From the NCBI GenBank assembly GCA_051294375.1, contig CM119264.1, positions 4,949,955 through 5,013,954 of the forward strand: a stretch of DNA of 64,000 nt, in the 5' to 3' direction. A program made the translations under genes and the position numbers. Below the pieces are notes generated by a model. It was not told the origin of the DNA and did not search any database. It saw only the letters and a program-made list of their open reading frames with translations. This stretch comes from Paraspadella gotoi (taxonomy: Eukaryota; Chaetognatha). Positions 26,901 through 37,989 of the stretch are shown piece after piece; the stretch's first letter is position 1, and each line of letters opens with the position of its first letter.

Positions 26901-29183
26901 CGCACAACAAACGCCCCCATGCTATCGGAATCTTCCCCGCGAGCATCCCCTCAGCTTTCGATCTCGTCCGCCATCTCCCGCATCTTCGTGTCCTTTGGAT
27001 CTTCGTTGCGATGCGGTTTTGTTCTTGATGTTCTTGCGCGCGGTTGGCGTAGCGCAGCGTCGAGAGGTCTCGTCAAAGTTGTCCGCCGCCGGAGAGACGG
27101 CGCAGATCATGAGGGTCTTGGTGTTGCCACCGAGAGAGCCTTGGGGGGGGGGGAGAAGGGTAAAGGGGGGAGTTAGATGACCGAAACGGAAAAATCTCAA
27201 AGATGAATGACGAGAAAGAAATTCGCCCTATTCTTGTCCGGAATAGAATTCGATCACTTTTTATTTAGTCAGATTTGTCAATTTTGGATTTGATGTTTTA
27301 GTTGCATCAATTTTACTTATTCAATTCTACATTATTTATGACCTAAAATGTTAAAATCGTAAAATCCGTGGTAGGATTTTTTTTTCTTAAAATGAAATGG
27401 GTGGCTTTTAATGGACAAAGAACGGTCAATGAATAAAGTAAACATTAGGTACCGGGATCGATCCCCAATGGCCTCTACCCTACGGGGAGCGTCAGGAGTC
27501 AGGACGGCCCCGAAACCGCCTTGGGACCACGAAAAACTCAAAAGACTGGTGTCAAGCCCAGGACCCGTTCCATGGCTTTCGGAGGGACAGAGAAGATACG
27601 AATATTTTTATTTAATTTTGCCAACTTTGTTCCTTTTTAGATAAATAACAAACCAAATGTTCTTCATAAAAGCCATAGCTTCTGTTATCGCTGCTTTAAA
27701 TTTATTTCTAAATTTTTTTAAAGCATTATTGTTATTATCAATTAAAAAAACGTCAAATAATTTAATACAATCAAATCTGTATGAGTATAAAACGTACACC
27801 ACGCCGCTTTCTTAAACAAGTGGGTTCAAGTACTACAGGTACTGCACCTCATTATTACCGAAAACACGCCCAAGAATAAGATATACGTTAAGTTATCAGC
27901 AAAATAAATAATCACTATTATCCTCCATCAATGACCTGCAACAGCCTCGTCAGCTTCGAATCTCTGTAAGGAATGTGCTTCCCCTTGCCAGCGGCGGCCA
28001 AGGCGGAGATGACGTTCCCCAGCGCCGAGAGAGATAGATTGATCTTCGTCGCTTCCTTTAATCGATCCCCCGTCGCACCGGATTTCGTTTGACGCTCGGA
28101 TCCCGCGAGATCGACCAGGTTCAACATGGCCGCGCGTGCGCCTGACCCGCCCTGTCTGGGGCGAACAAGGGCGCTCCTATGAGTAGATTTATCATTTTTC
28201 GCAGAAATGTACGAAATAATAATAATAATAATACAAAAAAACAACCAAGAAGTAGCAATTGGTATTGATCACTATAATTATCATTGTCCTGTTTCGAACT
28301 TTTTTACTCACCCAATATCGCTTTTGACCCTTATATTTGCTGTTTTTATTTCTTTCTTTTCGTTGCGTTAGTGAATAAACGAAAGGGTTTTTTTTTTATA
28401 ATCAACAACTGATATTTGCGCTGAAGAAGATTTGCACCAAAGTCGAAACATATCCATTATTAAATAAAAATAGTTGTTAACTAAAAAGTACCCTTTCGTT
28501 TATACTCTTATATTTATAAACTAATAAACTTTCTCGCTCTCGATCAATCTTGTTCCTTTGTTTAGTTAGAATATTTCAAAACTTTTTCACAGCGACATCT
28601 GTCACTTTTATTTAAAATTAGTCAACAATAGAACCTTTTTGCGTAACAGATTTTGCATTAATTTACTGCTTCAACAAATATTTTTCAATCACCGCTTTTG
28701 GTCGACGTGTATGATGAAGATGCTGTGGCTTCTCGAGCTGTCGGCGTTCATGAGCGTCGCTCCGACGGCGCGATTGTTGAGTCCTTTGTCCATCAACTTC
28801 TCGCACTCTTCGGGAGTCTTGACCCCGTGGTCAGAGAGATCCTGCGGAGACGAGGGAAACCACATTGATGAAAAGGGCAACCACAACGATTGACAACACA
28901 ACATTACAGCAACGACACCAGTGATATTCACAAGAACGAATAGGACATCCAATACAACGACGACGATATCGACAAAAGACGACAACGACCACAACGACGA
29001 CTACAACGTCGACCACAACGACGACGACCACGAAGACCACAACGGACGAAATTGCAAAACGACTGAGAAATTTACAAAGACGAGGGCACCCATGACGACA
29101 ATGTCGACATTTAAAAGGACAACAACCACGATAACCACTCTGAAGTTGTCTACCAAGACGAGGACATGCACCTCGAAAAGCAG

Positions 29184-29218
<35 letters not shown>

Positions 29219-30617
29219 ACAACCCACCGCAATGACGACGCCCTTCTTGGGATCTTCCTTCAACTCGAGCTTCTGCTTGAGGTCTCCGCCGAGGAGGTCG
29301 TTGATTTCCTCGTTGTAGATCTGATGGGGAAGGGTGAGAAAGATTTCTAACGAGGTAAGTTTGAGTCGTGTCAAGGTAAGCGTAATCTTCATCTCCTCGA
29401 TCTTCTTTGTCAGAGTGATCCTCGTCATCATCCTCGTCATCATTGTCCTCGCTGTCGTCATCGTTGAAGTCGTGATTACGCTCATCATTTCTCGTTCTGT
29501 CTTCATCGTCGTCGACATATCGTCGTCATCGTCGTCGACATATCGTCGTCATCGTCGTCGACATATCGTCGTCATCGTCGTCGTCTTCGACCTGCACGTA
29601 AGAGACGTGGATGAAGTATCTCGTCCCGGACGAATCGGTCATCGCCCGATCGAAGATGTGTTCGAAGGCGCGAGGGATGACGCCTGGGGAAAGGAAAGGG
29701 AATTTTTACATTTTGAGGTGATGTATTTCACAAACAAGGCTTCCTCCCTTATTTCCCTTCCTACCACTTCCTCCCTCCCTCCCTCATATCCCCTCTTTCC
29801 CCTCCCTCCCTCATTTCCCCTTCTCCCCCTCCCTCCCTCCTCGCCTCTATGTTCCTCCGGCGACTTCAAGCCTCCCATTGTGAAGGACTTTCCGCATCCC
29901 GTTTGTCCGTAGGCGAAGAAGGTGGCGTTGAAGCCGTCGAGGACGGCCTCGACGATGGGGAAGCAGAGCTTGGAGTAGATCGTCGAGGTGTTCGAGTCTT
30001 GGCCGAATACTCCGTCATAGGTGAAGGCCTGGAGACGTTGTGGTTGTTGTTGTTTATGCTGCCAATTATTTGCAACTCCAATGTTTACTGAGTTTGACTA
30101 TTGTCATTGTGTGGCAGTATATTCACACCGCCTCACATCTACCGTCGTTCTGCCAATCCCACTGGCTCAGAAGGGGGAACAGCCCATCCCAGTCGTTGTG
30201 TTTCATCCACAGTCCTAACGATTTCCCTCTCCGTTGGCAAAGCGATACCGTCTAAGGGTAACCGCGCCAGTGGCTGGAGGCGTCACCCAGGGTCGGAATC
30301 CCCCAAAACCAACAGTGAGTTGCCCCATCCCAATGGGCATCTCGGCTGTTGCCTTAATTGCGCTCGAAGTTCTAAATGTCATTTTTAATTCAATCCAACG
30401 TATCGACAATGTAACGTGCCTACTGGAGGTGGCAACTCAGAGTCTACAATCCCCTTTTCCCTTACCCTACTTTGCCGGGTTTCTTGAGATCGGCCGGATC
30501 CAAAATCTCGACTCTTCCTTCTTTCTCGAAAATCGTGAGAATGTCTTTGCTCTTGAGGTCTTTCTCTCTTTGATTCATGGGCCGCTTTCGAACGATGACT
30601 TGAACAGCTTCCGACAT
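23417..30617 (-). CDS. KIF17: Homodimeric kinesin-2 motor, KIF17/OSM-3-like
   Basis: Plus-end microtubule motor of the KIF17/OSM-3 group, which moves cargo in cilia and dendrites. Exons: 30,617-30,471, 30,028-29,845, 29,683-29,592, 29,320-29,228, 28,841-28,693, 28,155-27,936, 27,139-26,954, 26,618-26,538, 26,361-26,184, 25,781-25,650, 25,475-25,397, an exon array at 25,314-24,857, then 24,320-24,177, 23,841-23,818 and a terminal exon with a stop near 23,417. Motor motifs are P-loop [11 protein letters not shown], switch [10 protein letters not shown] and switch II DLAGSER, with [14 protein letters not shown] as in KIF17. The C-terminal PRNCNYYN and GYWRV fit the KIF17 tail (RRDCNYSN, GFWKI), which settles the subfamily. 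The neck exon (27,139-26,954) carries about three single-base shifts, and exon 2 has a GC donor. The start [18 protein letters not shown] is typical. AATAAA on the minus strand near 23,372 may end the transcript. The extreme C-terminus is uncertain. Confidence 0.9.
23875..23954. repeat. (AG)n microsatellite in a kinesin intron
   Basis: About 80 bp of AG with one interruption. On the coding strand it is a (CT)n tract shortly upstream of the acceptor at 23,842. Confidence 0.9.
24328..24800. repeat. Three tandem copies of a unit of about 150-160 bp in a kinesin intron
   Basis: Each copy has ATCATTATCATCGTCGTCAT, an ATT-rich stretch, ACAAGGACGATATCAAAA and GCAACGAGAAAACTTAATAA. Copies start near 24,328, 24,495 and 24,648 and differ mostly by 1-2 bp indels. 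Confidence 0.85.
24857..25345 (-). repeat. Tandem amplification of a kinesin coiled-coil exon with its splice acceptor (five copies)
   Basis: Five units of 95-98 bp. Each has an acceptor (TTATTATTTCAG) followed by sequence encoding [17 protein letters not shown]. Acceptor-side exon starts are 25,314, 25,216, 25,119, 25,024 and 24,929. Only the last copy has a good donor (GTGGAAG then GTCGG, exon end 24,857). The first copy keeps [13 protein letters not shown], closest to the KIF17 sequence; the last joins in phase to the exon at 24,320. In-frame tandem coding would need 96-bp units, which is the average here. Confidence 0.85.
25795..26080 (+). repeat. Diverged family-A repeat with an internal 93-bp tandem duplication
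   Basis: AGGATCAAGAAACGGGCAAA is repeated at 25,795 and 25,888. The remainder (AGGGGCAAGAAAGCTTATTT, then a TGTTTTAACAATTTCATAAC end) aligns to family A. It lies in a kinesin intron. Confidence 0.75.
27430..27575 (+). mobile_element. tRNA-derived SINE, family 1 (5'-truncated copy)
   Basis: Begins with GGTACCGGGATCGATCCCC (B-box-like), followed by CGTCAGGAGTCAGGACGGCC, CCGCCTTGGGACCACG and CAAGCCCAGGACCCGTTCC. It matches the element at 50,046-50,235 in reverse orientation. It lies in a kinesin intron. Confidence 0.75.
28375..28503 (+). mobile_element. Short element with perfect 14-bp terminal inverted repeats and a hammerhead-like core
   Basis: ATAAACGAAAGGGT at 28,375-28,388 and its exact reverse complement at 28,490-28,503 bound a 129-bp element, with CAACAACT/AGTTGTT as inner inverted repeats. 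Inside, 28,421-28,455 reads CTGAAGA, an imperfect stem, then GAAACATATC: the same hammerhead-type order as at 4,805 and 19,113, but with a decayed stem III. Confidence 0.55.
28885..29225. repeat. Degenerate (GAC/AAC)n tract in a kinesin intron
   Basis: About 340 bp of ACAACGACGACAACG-type sequence ending in a clean (AAC)n run just before the donor of the exon at 29,228. It has open frames on both strands by composition only. Confidence 0.8.
29505..29592. repeat. 24-bp GTCGTC repeat in a kinesin intron
   Basis: Three-plus copies of a unit containing CGTCGTCGACATAT, abutting the donor of the exon at 29,592. Confidence 0.8.
30110..30400 (+). repeat. Dispersed repeat family C, copy 1
   Basis: GTGGCAGTATATTCACACCG through GGTAACCGCGCCAGTGGCTG and beyond. 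It aligns to 33,490-33,760 in the same orientation, with substitutions and indels. It lies in the first intron of the kinesin gene. Confidence 0.8.
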
Positions 30618-31151
30618 TGTCGCCGATAATCTTCCGAAAAAAAAAGTCACGAAAAATCTGGAAAAACCTAAAACTTTCGATTCGTGACAGAGTTAGTAAA
30701 GATTTTTCTAGACTCTAGAAATCTAGATACCGATTGTAGATTATGCAAGTATGACATCGTTATGTCAATTTAGAGACAAAAAATAATCTGACAACCTTGC
30801 TGACCAACTTTTGTAGAGCTTTATTTTTTTTTGGTCCCCCCCAAAATGTACGGAAATTGTAAAATAACGACGTTCTTTATTAAACGAATACATATGAATG
30901 TACAAATTTACAATTCATAATGCCATGAAATTTAAAAAAATGTAATAAAGCAGCAATGTAAAAAAAATAATATAGTTTTTTGTTAAGTTGACGAGAAAAC
31001 GTCTACCCTAATTTAGTAACGATATAAATATGAACATCCCATGTCGACGGATAAACAAACAAAAGATCAGGACGAAAAAAACAATAAAGTCACGAAAAAT
31101 AAGAAACGAATTTAGTCAAATAATGTGGAGGAAAAAAATATCAAATCTCTC

Positions 31152-31678
31152 TCAGTGATATGTAGCGACAGGTTTCATGCAGATGAATTTGGCGTTGTAT
31201 CTCTTGCAGGGTTTGGGCACCCACTCTTTGGCTTTCCTCACCAAGGCGCACCTTTGCCCGGCGAATGGCTCCTCCCCTTGTGGCGGCAACCCCGTGCCCA
31301 GAGTCGGAATCTGCCCCCGACGCGCCCGCATCTGCCGACGCCGCTTCCTGCCGCCGCTGCTCCGCCGCCCCACGACGTGGCCTGACCGCAGATTACGCAG
31401 CAGCCCCCGCCGCAGCCGCTGCGTCCACCGCGTGAAGGCGACGGGTCCGCCGCCCACGTACTCCCATTCGCGACCACCGCCCCTCGCGTTAAGCCCGATC
31501 CAAAATGGCCGCCCACGCGCCAACCGCCAGAGCCACTTGTGATGCTCTCGGCCAAAGACGGAAGCGATGGAGGCGGAATGGGCGTCGCGACAATGACGCT
31601 GAGCGCCATCCCACGTGCGTCGAAGAGCGACGGGAAGGAAGCAGAAACCGTTGTAGACTTTCCAACCGCGTTTGCATC
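31152..31678 (-). CDS. FREM1-like gene: terminal exon, C-type lectin-like domain
   Basis: The acceptor CTCGTCCAG precedes GATGCAAACGCGG, which encodes CKRGWKVYNGFCFLP, the usual CTLD start. Hallmarks follow in order: TWDGAQRHC, FWIGLN, WEYVGGGPVAFTRW, then after an Arg/Gly-rich insertion of about 55 residues, RCALVRKAKEWVPKPC and FICMK. All four core CTLD cysteines are present. No EPN or QPD plus WND calcium/sugar motif is visible, so sugar binding is doubtful. It joins exon 32,600-31,805 in phase through a GAGG/GTGGAT donor. Confidence 0.85.
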
Positions 31679-34600
31679 CTGGACGAGGTCGACGAAGAGG
31701 CCGGGCGACGCGAAATAGGCCGCCGCCACCCACGCCGCCGCCGCCACCGCCGCCGCCACGCCTACGAGTTCGCCACCACCTCTAACCCCCGCCTCTCGAT
31801 CCACCCTCGGCCACCCAACGACCCCGACGGCACGTGTACAGTCGATGCTCGCCCCCGCTGTCCGGGATGTACTGCAGCAGCCCTTCAGTCGCACCCGTGC
31901 ACGCCTTAAAATCCTCCGGTCGCAGCCGCGGCAGGCTGGCGATTTCCGGACGAGTTTCCGGACGCGTCGCCGGATGCGGACCGCTGAAGACATTGGCCGG
32001 ATCGTCGATCGGCTCCGGAAAAGGAAGATCGACGCCCGAAGAGGCGGCGCTCTTGGCGCCGCCGGCGTCGTAATCGGGGAAGACGGTCGGCAGGAACGCG
32101 GAGACGGCGGTCGGCAGCTGCGCTGAGGCGGGGGTGTCGACGGATTCTTTGTGCGTCGTTTTCCGCCACACCTTTTCCTTGTTAGCTTTTCCTCCTCCTC
32201 CTCTTCTTCCTCCTCCTCCTTTCCCAGAATTGACATTTCTCGTATTAGACATTTCCTTGTTGCTCAGAAATGTTAGAGACAGTTTATCGTCGTTGACATC
32301 GCCCGCCTCCCTTCCTCCTCCTCCTCCTCCTCCTCCTCCTCCCCCACGTATCTTTTCCGCGGTCATCGCCCCCTCGCAGGTTCCGTTTCGAGAGTCCAAA
32401 GTCGTAACCTCGAGGCGTCTCTGGGTGCCGAGGACGGCGTTGATTGGCCGACGAAGCGTCAGCCTCGTCTTCCTCGCGACGTCAAGCGAGGGGATTCTCA
32501 AATCGAAGACGCGAAGAGATTCGCCGACGTCGAAGCGAATTCGTCGGCGGGGGGAGGGGGAGGTGAGAAGGGTTGGGGAGAAGGTGGGCGAGGGTAAGGC
32601 CTAGAAGGAGAGGGAAAAAAGGTGAGTCGGAGAGAAGCGAATTAATTCAGGTTTTTGAAAAAAAAAACTAACTTTGAACTAAATTAACATTTATTTAAAG
32701 TAAAGAAGATCGGTTCATCCAATGGGTTGCGACGCAGTGACTTTATAGAGCTGCTCCGGAAGAACTCGCGGCGTAACAATAAAATGATATATTTCTGTTG
32801 CATTTTCTCAACCGTACGTCATTGTTTGACGACTGATAACAAAGTAATGTTTTTTCGTTTTGTTTTTTAAACAAAAAAAAAAACCAACAAAACAAACAAA
32901 AGTTTGAGAATTATCGCAACACAATTACAAAATCTATCAATAATACATAATACATAATTAATTAGTAAGACATATATTTTCCGCTGCCACCTATTTCTAA
33001 TCTAAATTCATCTTCTCTTTACTAGTTAAATGTTTAAAGTCTTCAACCACAAAAAAAAAGTTTAAAAAAAAGGAAGAAAAAGAAAGAGAGAAATCGTGAT
33101 TGAAAACTCGAGGCGCTGCTCGTATTTCTCTCGTGAAACAGGGGAATGGCGGGAACGAGCGGCGATAAGGATTATCTCTTTTACCGAGGAGGTAATTCAG
33201 CGCCATCGAAGGCAGGCGTTGTTGTTGTTGTTGTTGTCGTCGTTGTGAAATCTATGGCCGACCAGGTCGTCGTCTCCATTGACAACAAATCAACGACGAC
33301 GAGAACGACGACGACGACGACGACGACCCTTTAACGTCAAAACGCATAAACAGTGCATAGACCGAGAATCAAAATTTCTAGGTCAAAAGACTCATTCTCT
33401 GTCAATAGAAAAATCAAGAAAACTAGACACCATAATAAATGTTAAGATGTGAACACTAAACTTTACGCCAATAAACAACTAAGAAATATATTGTGGCGGT
33501 ATATTCACACCGCCTCACGTCCACCATCGTTCAGCCAATACCATTTTCTCAGAGGGGGAACACACCATCCCAGGCGTTGTGTTCCATCTACAGTCCTAAC
33601 GTTGGCAAAGCGAGATCGTCCTAGGGTAACCGCGCCAGTCACTGAATGTCGGAAGCCCTCAAGGCCAACAATGAAATGCATCATAGGCAACCCGGATTTT
33701 GCCATAATATCTTCAAATCGATGCAATTTCTCCGGAAAAATGAGAGTATGAGATAAGCTTCTATTTAAATCCGTTTTTACCGATTGAATCGGCAACAACA
33801 ACAACGACAACAATATTTCTTTTCTTTTCTCCGACGTTGCCTCCTTCCATTTCTGTCAAGACGTCCGCCCGACAATATGGGCGACGACATCTACAACAAC
33901 GACTCTCTCTCACTCTCTCTCACCTCTATAGGCTCCACCTCCACCTCCACCTCGGCCCAAGATGACGTCACGTCACCCACGCGTCGCTCGATTTCCACCG
34001 GAAATGACGTCATCGCGTCGCAGACGAAAATCGCGGGAGACGGGAAATTCAGCGTCGACCAGAAAAAGCGGACGGTGCGAGTCTGGAGATGGGGGGGGGG
34101 GAAAGAGAGATAAGAGTCGTCATGATGTGATGAAGTGATAATACATCGAAATGAAAAAGTTAATAATCTCTTTGTGACGCAAACTGCAGAGCTTCTCTCC
34201 AACATTTCTATTCACACGCATTCAGCTATCACTGTCTTAATCGATTTCTATTCCTCTCTGCCTGTCGCCTTCTACCTCTCACGTCTTTTTAAGCTTACCT
34301 TCCAACCACTTTCCTCAAACCCCACTCCCCCTAAACCACTCATCTGTGTCACCGCTTGCCCTATAACCGGTCTCCAACCACTCACCTCAATCCCCGCTTC
34401 CCCTTCCAACAATCAGCTACTCACCTTAATCGCCTGTTCGCTCTTCCAACTGCTGCAACTCAATCCCGAACTTCCCTTCCAATCACTTCACCTCAGATTT
34501 GCCACTTCCACTCTTCCAACCACTCATCTAATCCTCGCTTCCTCCTCCAAAAACTCACCTCAAATCTCCACTTCCGCTTCAACAACATCACCTTAATTCT

Positions 34601-35915
34601 CCTGCTTCGCGCCTTCCAACCTCTCACGCTCACCAATTCCAGCTTCCCCTTCAAACCGACTCACCATTAATCCCTGCTTCCCTTCCAACGCACTGCACCT
34701 CTATCCCCGCTTCCCCTTCCAACCACTCACCTCAATCCCCGCTTCCGCTCCAACAACTCCAACACTCAGCTCCAACTCGTCCTCGTTTCCATCGAGATCG
34801 GATTTCAAGACGAAGACGATTTCTCCGTCGTTGACTTCCGCTTGAGTGAAGGAGGAAACTTCGCCTCGCGTGGAAATCTGACGAGGGAACATTGTAAAAA
34901 TGTGGAGCTGAATAAGTGGGTGATCTCTCTCTCTCTCTTTCTGTCTCACCTGTCCCTCTCTCTCTGGCTCTCACTCAAAAAATTATAATATCGCTTTCAT
35001 TAGGAAAAACAGTTTTGTTTGACAACGATTTTATTTGACACAATTTGTCAAACAAAACTGTTTTTCCTAATACCTCAAAAACAACGAAAAGAGAGTATAT
35101 ACATAATATCGCTTTCCTAACTTTCTGTCTTTCATTCAAAAAAATTGAAAAGTGAAACTAGATTTAACCAGATTCAGGAGTACACGAATTGACAACCCAG
35201 AATAAAATATATCAAAACTTAAAAAGATTCAAATGGATTTTTTACCCCAAACTATTATTTTCTTTTGTTTAATATCTCTCAGTCGCCACCGACATCTTCC
35301 GCTGGAGCAGGAAAGTATCGTTTGGTGTAGAAAACAAAGGAACAGTGAAGTGGTGTCGTAAGGATCTCACGAAAAAAAATTCTTAAAAAAATAAAAAGAA
35401 GAAACTAATTAAACCAAGTTCAATTATAAAGTTAAACGACAAAGAAAAAGCAGGAAACGCAATTGATTTAAAAGATCTTTATATTATAAATTTCATTTTA
35501 AATTGATAAATAAATTTAAATCGATGTTCAAAACACTATTACAACCATGCTTTGTTAAAGACAATCAAAAAGCAAGAACCCTTTTTTTGACAAAAGCCGC
35601 AAAAATATCACTTCTTTACTGTATGGACTTATTGATAGCACGCCAATCAACGCAGCCCCAAACATCGCAGACCCAATCGACCAAGCTTCGTCGACGTTGC
35701 TCGCTCAACGACCAAAGAAACTATTTGAGGAAATGTGACGAATGGATCGAAAGTTTGGACGAACCTTAAAGTTAAACACGCGGATCGAATCAGCAATTAA
35801 GTCTCCGAATGACCAATCATGAGGAAACGTGAAAAACCCGGATAGGGAACTAGGTCAGTCGCGGAAAGCTCATGAGTCGAACCTCCTACCCGGCGAAGTT
35901 TCTGGAATACCAAAT

Positions 35916-35999
<84 letters not shown>

Positions 36000-37185
36000 C
36001 CCTTTCTAACGTTTTCCGGTTTACTCGAAAAAAAGAATTTCGTTTTCCTTGGCACGCGATTTCTGGTTTTAAATCATTCTAACGATTAAAGTTATTAAGC
36101 TCGAAATCATTCGTCTATATCATAGACTGAATCAACGAGTTTTTCCTAGACTGGATTTTAGAATAGAATGATTGGATGAAGATGACAGAAAATTTCAAAA
36201 TCAGATAATTTATTTGATTGCAATTGATAACAGGTTTCGGCAGCAGGTTCACCAACCTCGCGAATCAATTATATACTTGAAAAACGAGTATAATAATTTT
36301 TATCGTCATTAGGCTTCGAGATGTACATATCTGGGTTACGTATTTTTTTAACCGAAAATTTAGGTCACGTTGACGTTTTAGTTGACATTCCTCGTCCAAA
36401 CCGGTTAATAACTCAAGACCTGATTGTAAGATCCGCTTTCGTGAAAAAGCTAATAATTAAATTCTCGTCATTTTAGTTTGACGACGAAGATTCTTGATAT
36501 CGCGAAGGCGTTGATATCGTCTGACGGTGATATCGTCTGCGAATTTGACCCGAACTGTCAATCGCTGCCAAGGATATCCAGTTGAAAAAAAAACTTGTCC
36601 TGCAAGTCTCGTCATCCGGGTCATTTACTTCGCCCACTCGCTCCCCCCACCCCCCTCGAAAGAAAGCACTCCCACAAAGCGTCTCCCAAATTTCTCTCCC
36701 ATGTTGGAAATTCAATTTTTTTCGGACCGCGGGGAAATTTACGAAAATCTTCTTCCTCATCCTCATGATCATCTTCCTCATCCTCCTCTTCCTCATCATC
36801 TTCCTCTTCCTCATCATCTTCCTCATCCTCATCCTCGTCCTCATTAGCGCGACGAACAATTAGCGCCTAATTTCTTACGACGAAGTCATTCGTCTCAATA
36901 ATCGGCGGGTGACGCGGGACGAGGGGCCGTCGACGGGGGTCAACTATTCTCGCTCTTTTAAACTGAAAACAAAATTCGGGTGTTAATTCGATTTGAAGCC
37001 AAATACGAGATTAGGGAAGAGGTCTCGTCTCTCGCTCATTCATTGCCACACACACACAGCCATACAGTACAACAACCTCTGTCCCTTTTCTTTCCTTCTG
37101 TCGTTTCCGTTCGTCCTCTCTGCTCTATTTCTCTCTCTCTTCCCTCCTCTCTTCTCCTCGTCTCTCTTCTCTCATCTCTTCTCTC

Positions 37186-37235
<50 letters not shown>

Positions 37236-37597
37236 AATAATGCTTTCAAGTATCGTTTTTTGACGCAAGATTAAACGAAAAAAAAAGAAGTAATCATCAA
37301 TGTGTTAAGTTGTTAAATGTCAGAGGAAAAGAAAAAGAGAGAAAAAATGTTTTGCTTAAAAACAAAAACCAAACAAATAAGGGAAGATAAAACCTAATCT
37401 AATAGAAGCGAAAAAATCCAAACGGCAGTTGAAAAAAAGCAATTTAGTTTCCCTTTCGTTAAATACCAATTATCATTACATCATTTTAAAAACGTCCGCT
37501 TTTGAAAAGGAAAGAAAACTCATCACGATCCTTCATTTAATATTCACACTCTCGTCAGAATAAGGGCGTTTGTTCTCTCTCTCTCTTTCTCTCTCTC

Positions 37598-37651
<54 letters not shown>

Positions 37652-37951
37652 CCTCCCTGGCAGAGAAGGAATGCAAAGACTTCCACTTAGAAAAACTCTC
37701 ATGTTTCCGCTTTTGTTGGCGAAGAATCATTTCATGGTGATGAGGAAGTAGTGAGAGAGAGTGAGAGAGAAATCAGAGACAGACAGACAGAGAAAAAAGA
37801 TAGACAAAAATACAGTAAGACTAAGGACGAAGAGAGAGATCAAGAAATTCGAAAGAGGAGAAAAAATTTTCTTTTAAAAGATTTTGGTTTCTGAAAAATT
37901 TCTTCTTCTCTTTTGGATTCTTCCTCGTCCTCTTTTTTCTTACACCGGCTT

Positions 37952-37989
<38 letters not shown>

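Noticed and set aside
26922-27200. Continuous single frame across the kinesin neck exon
   Set aside because: The open frame is an accident of shifts; family residues move between frames within it.
31238-32169. Long plus-strand and alternate-frame open regions over the lectin and linker exons
   Set aside because: GC-rich shadow frames; the minus-strand frame has the conserved lectin and Calx-beta residues.
33960-34020. CRE-like TGACGTCA motifs as a promoter
   Set aside because: They lie inside the coding Calx-beta exon, where the codons explain them.
35503-35769. 88-codon frame (CDEWIESLDEP end) as a gene
   Set aside because: Broken by indels in the inverted copy at 42,097-42,935, and no domain recognised.
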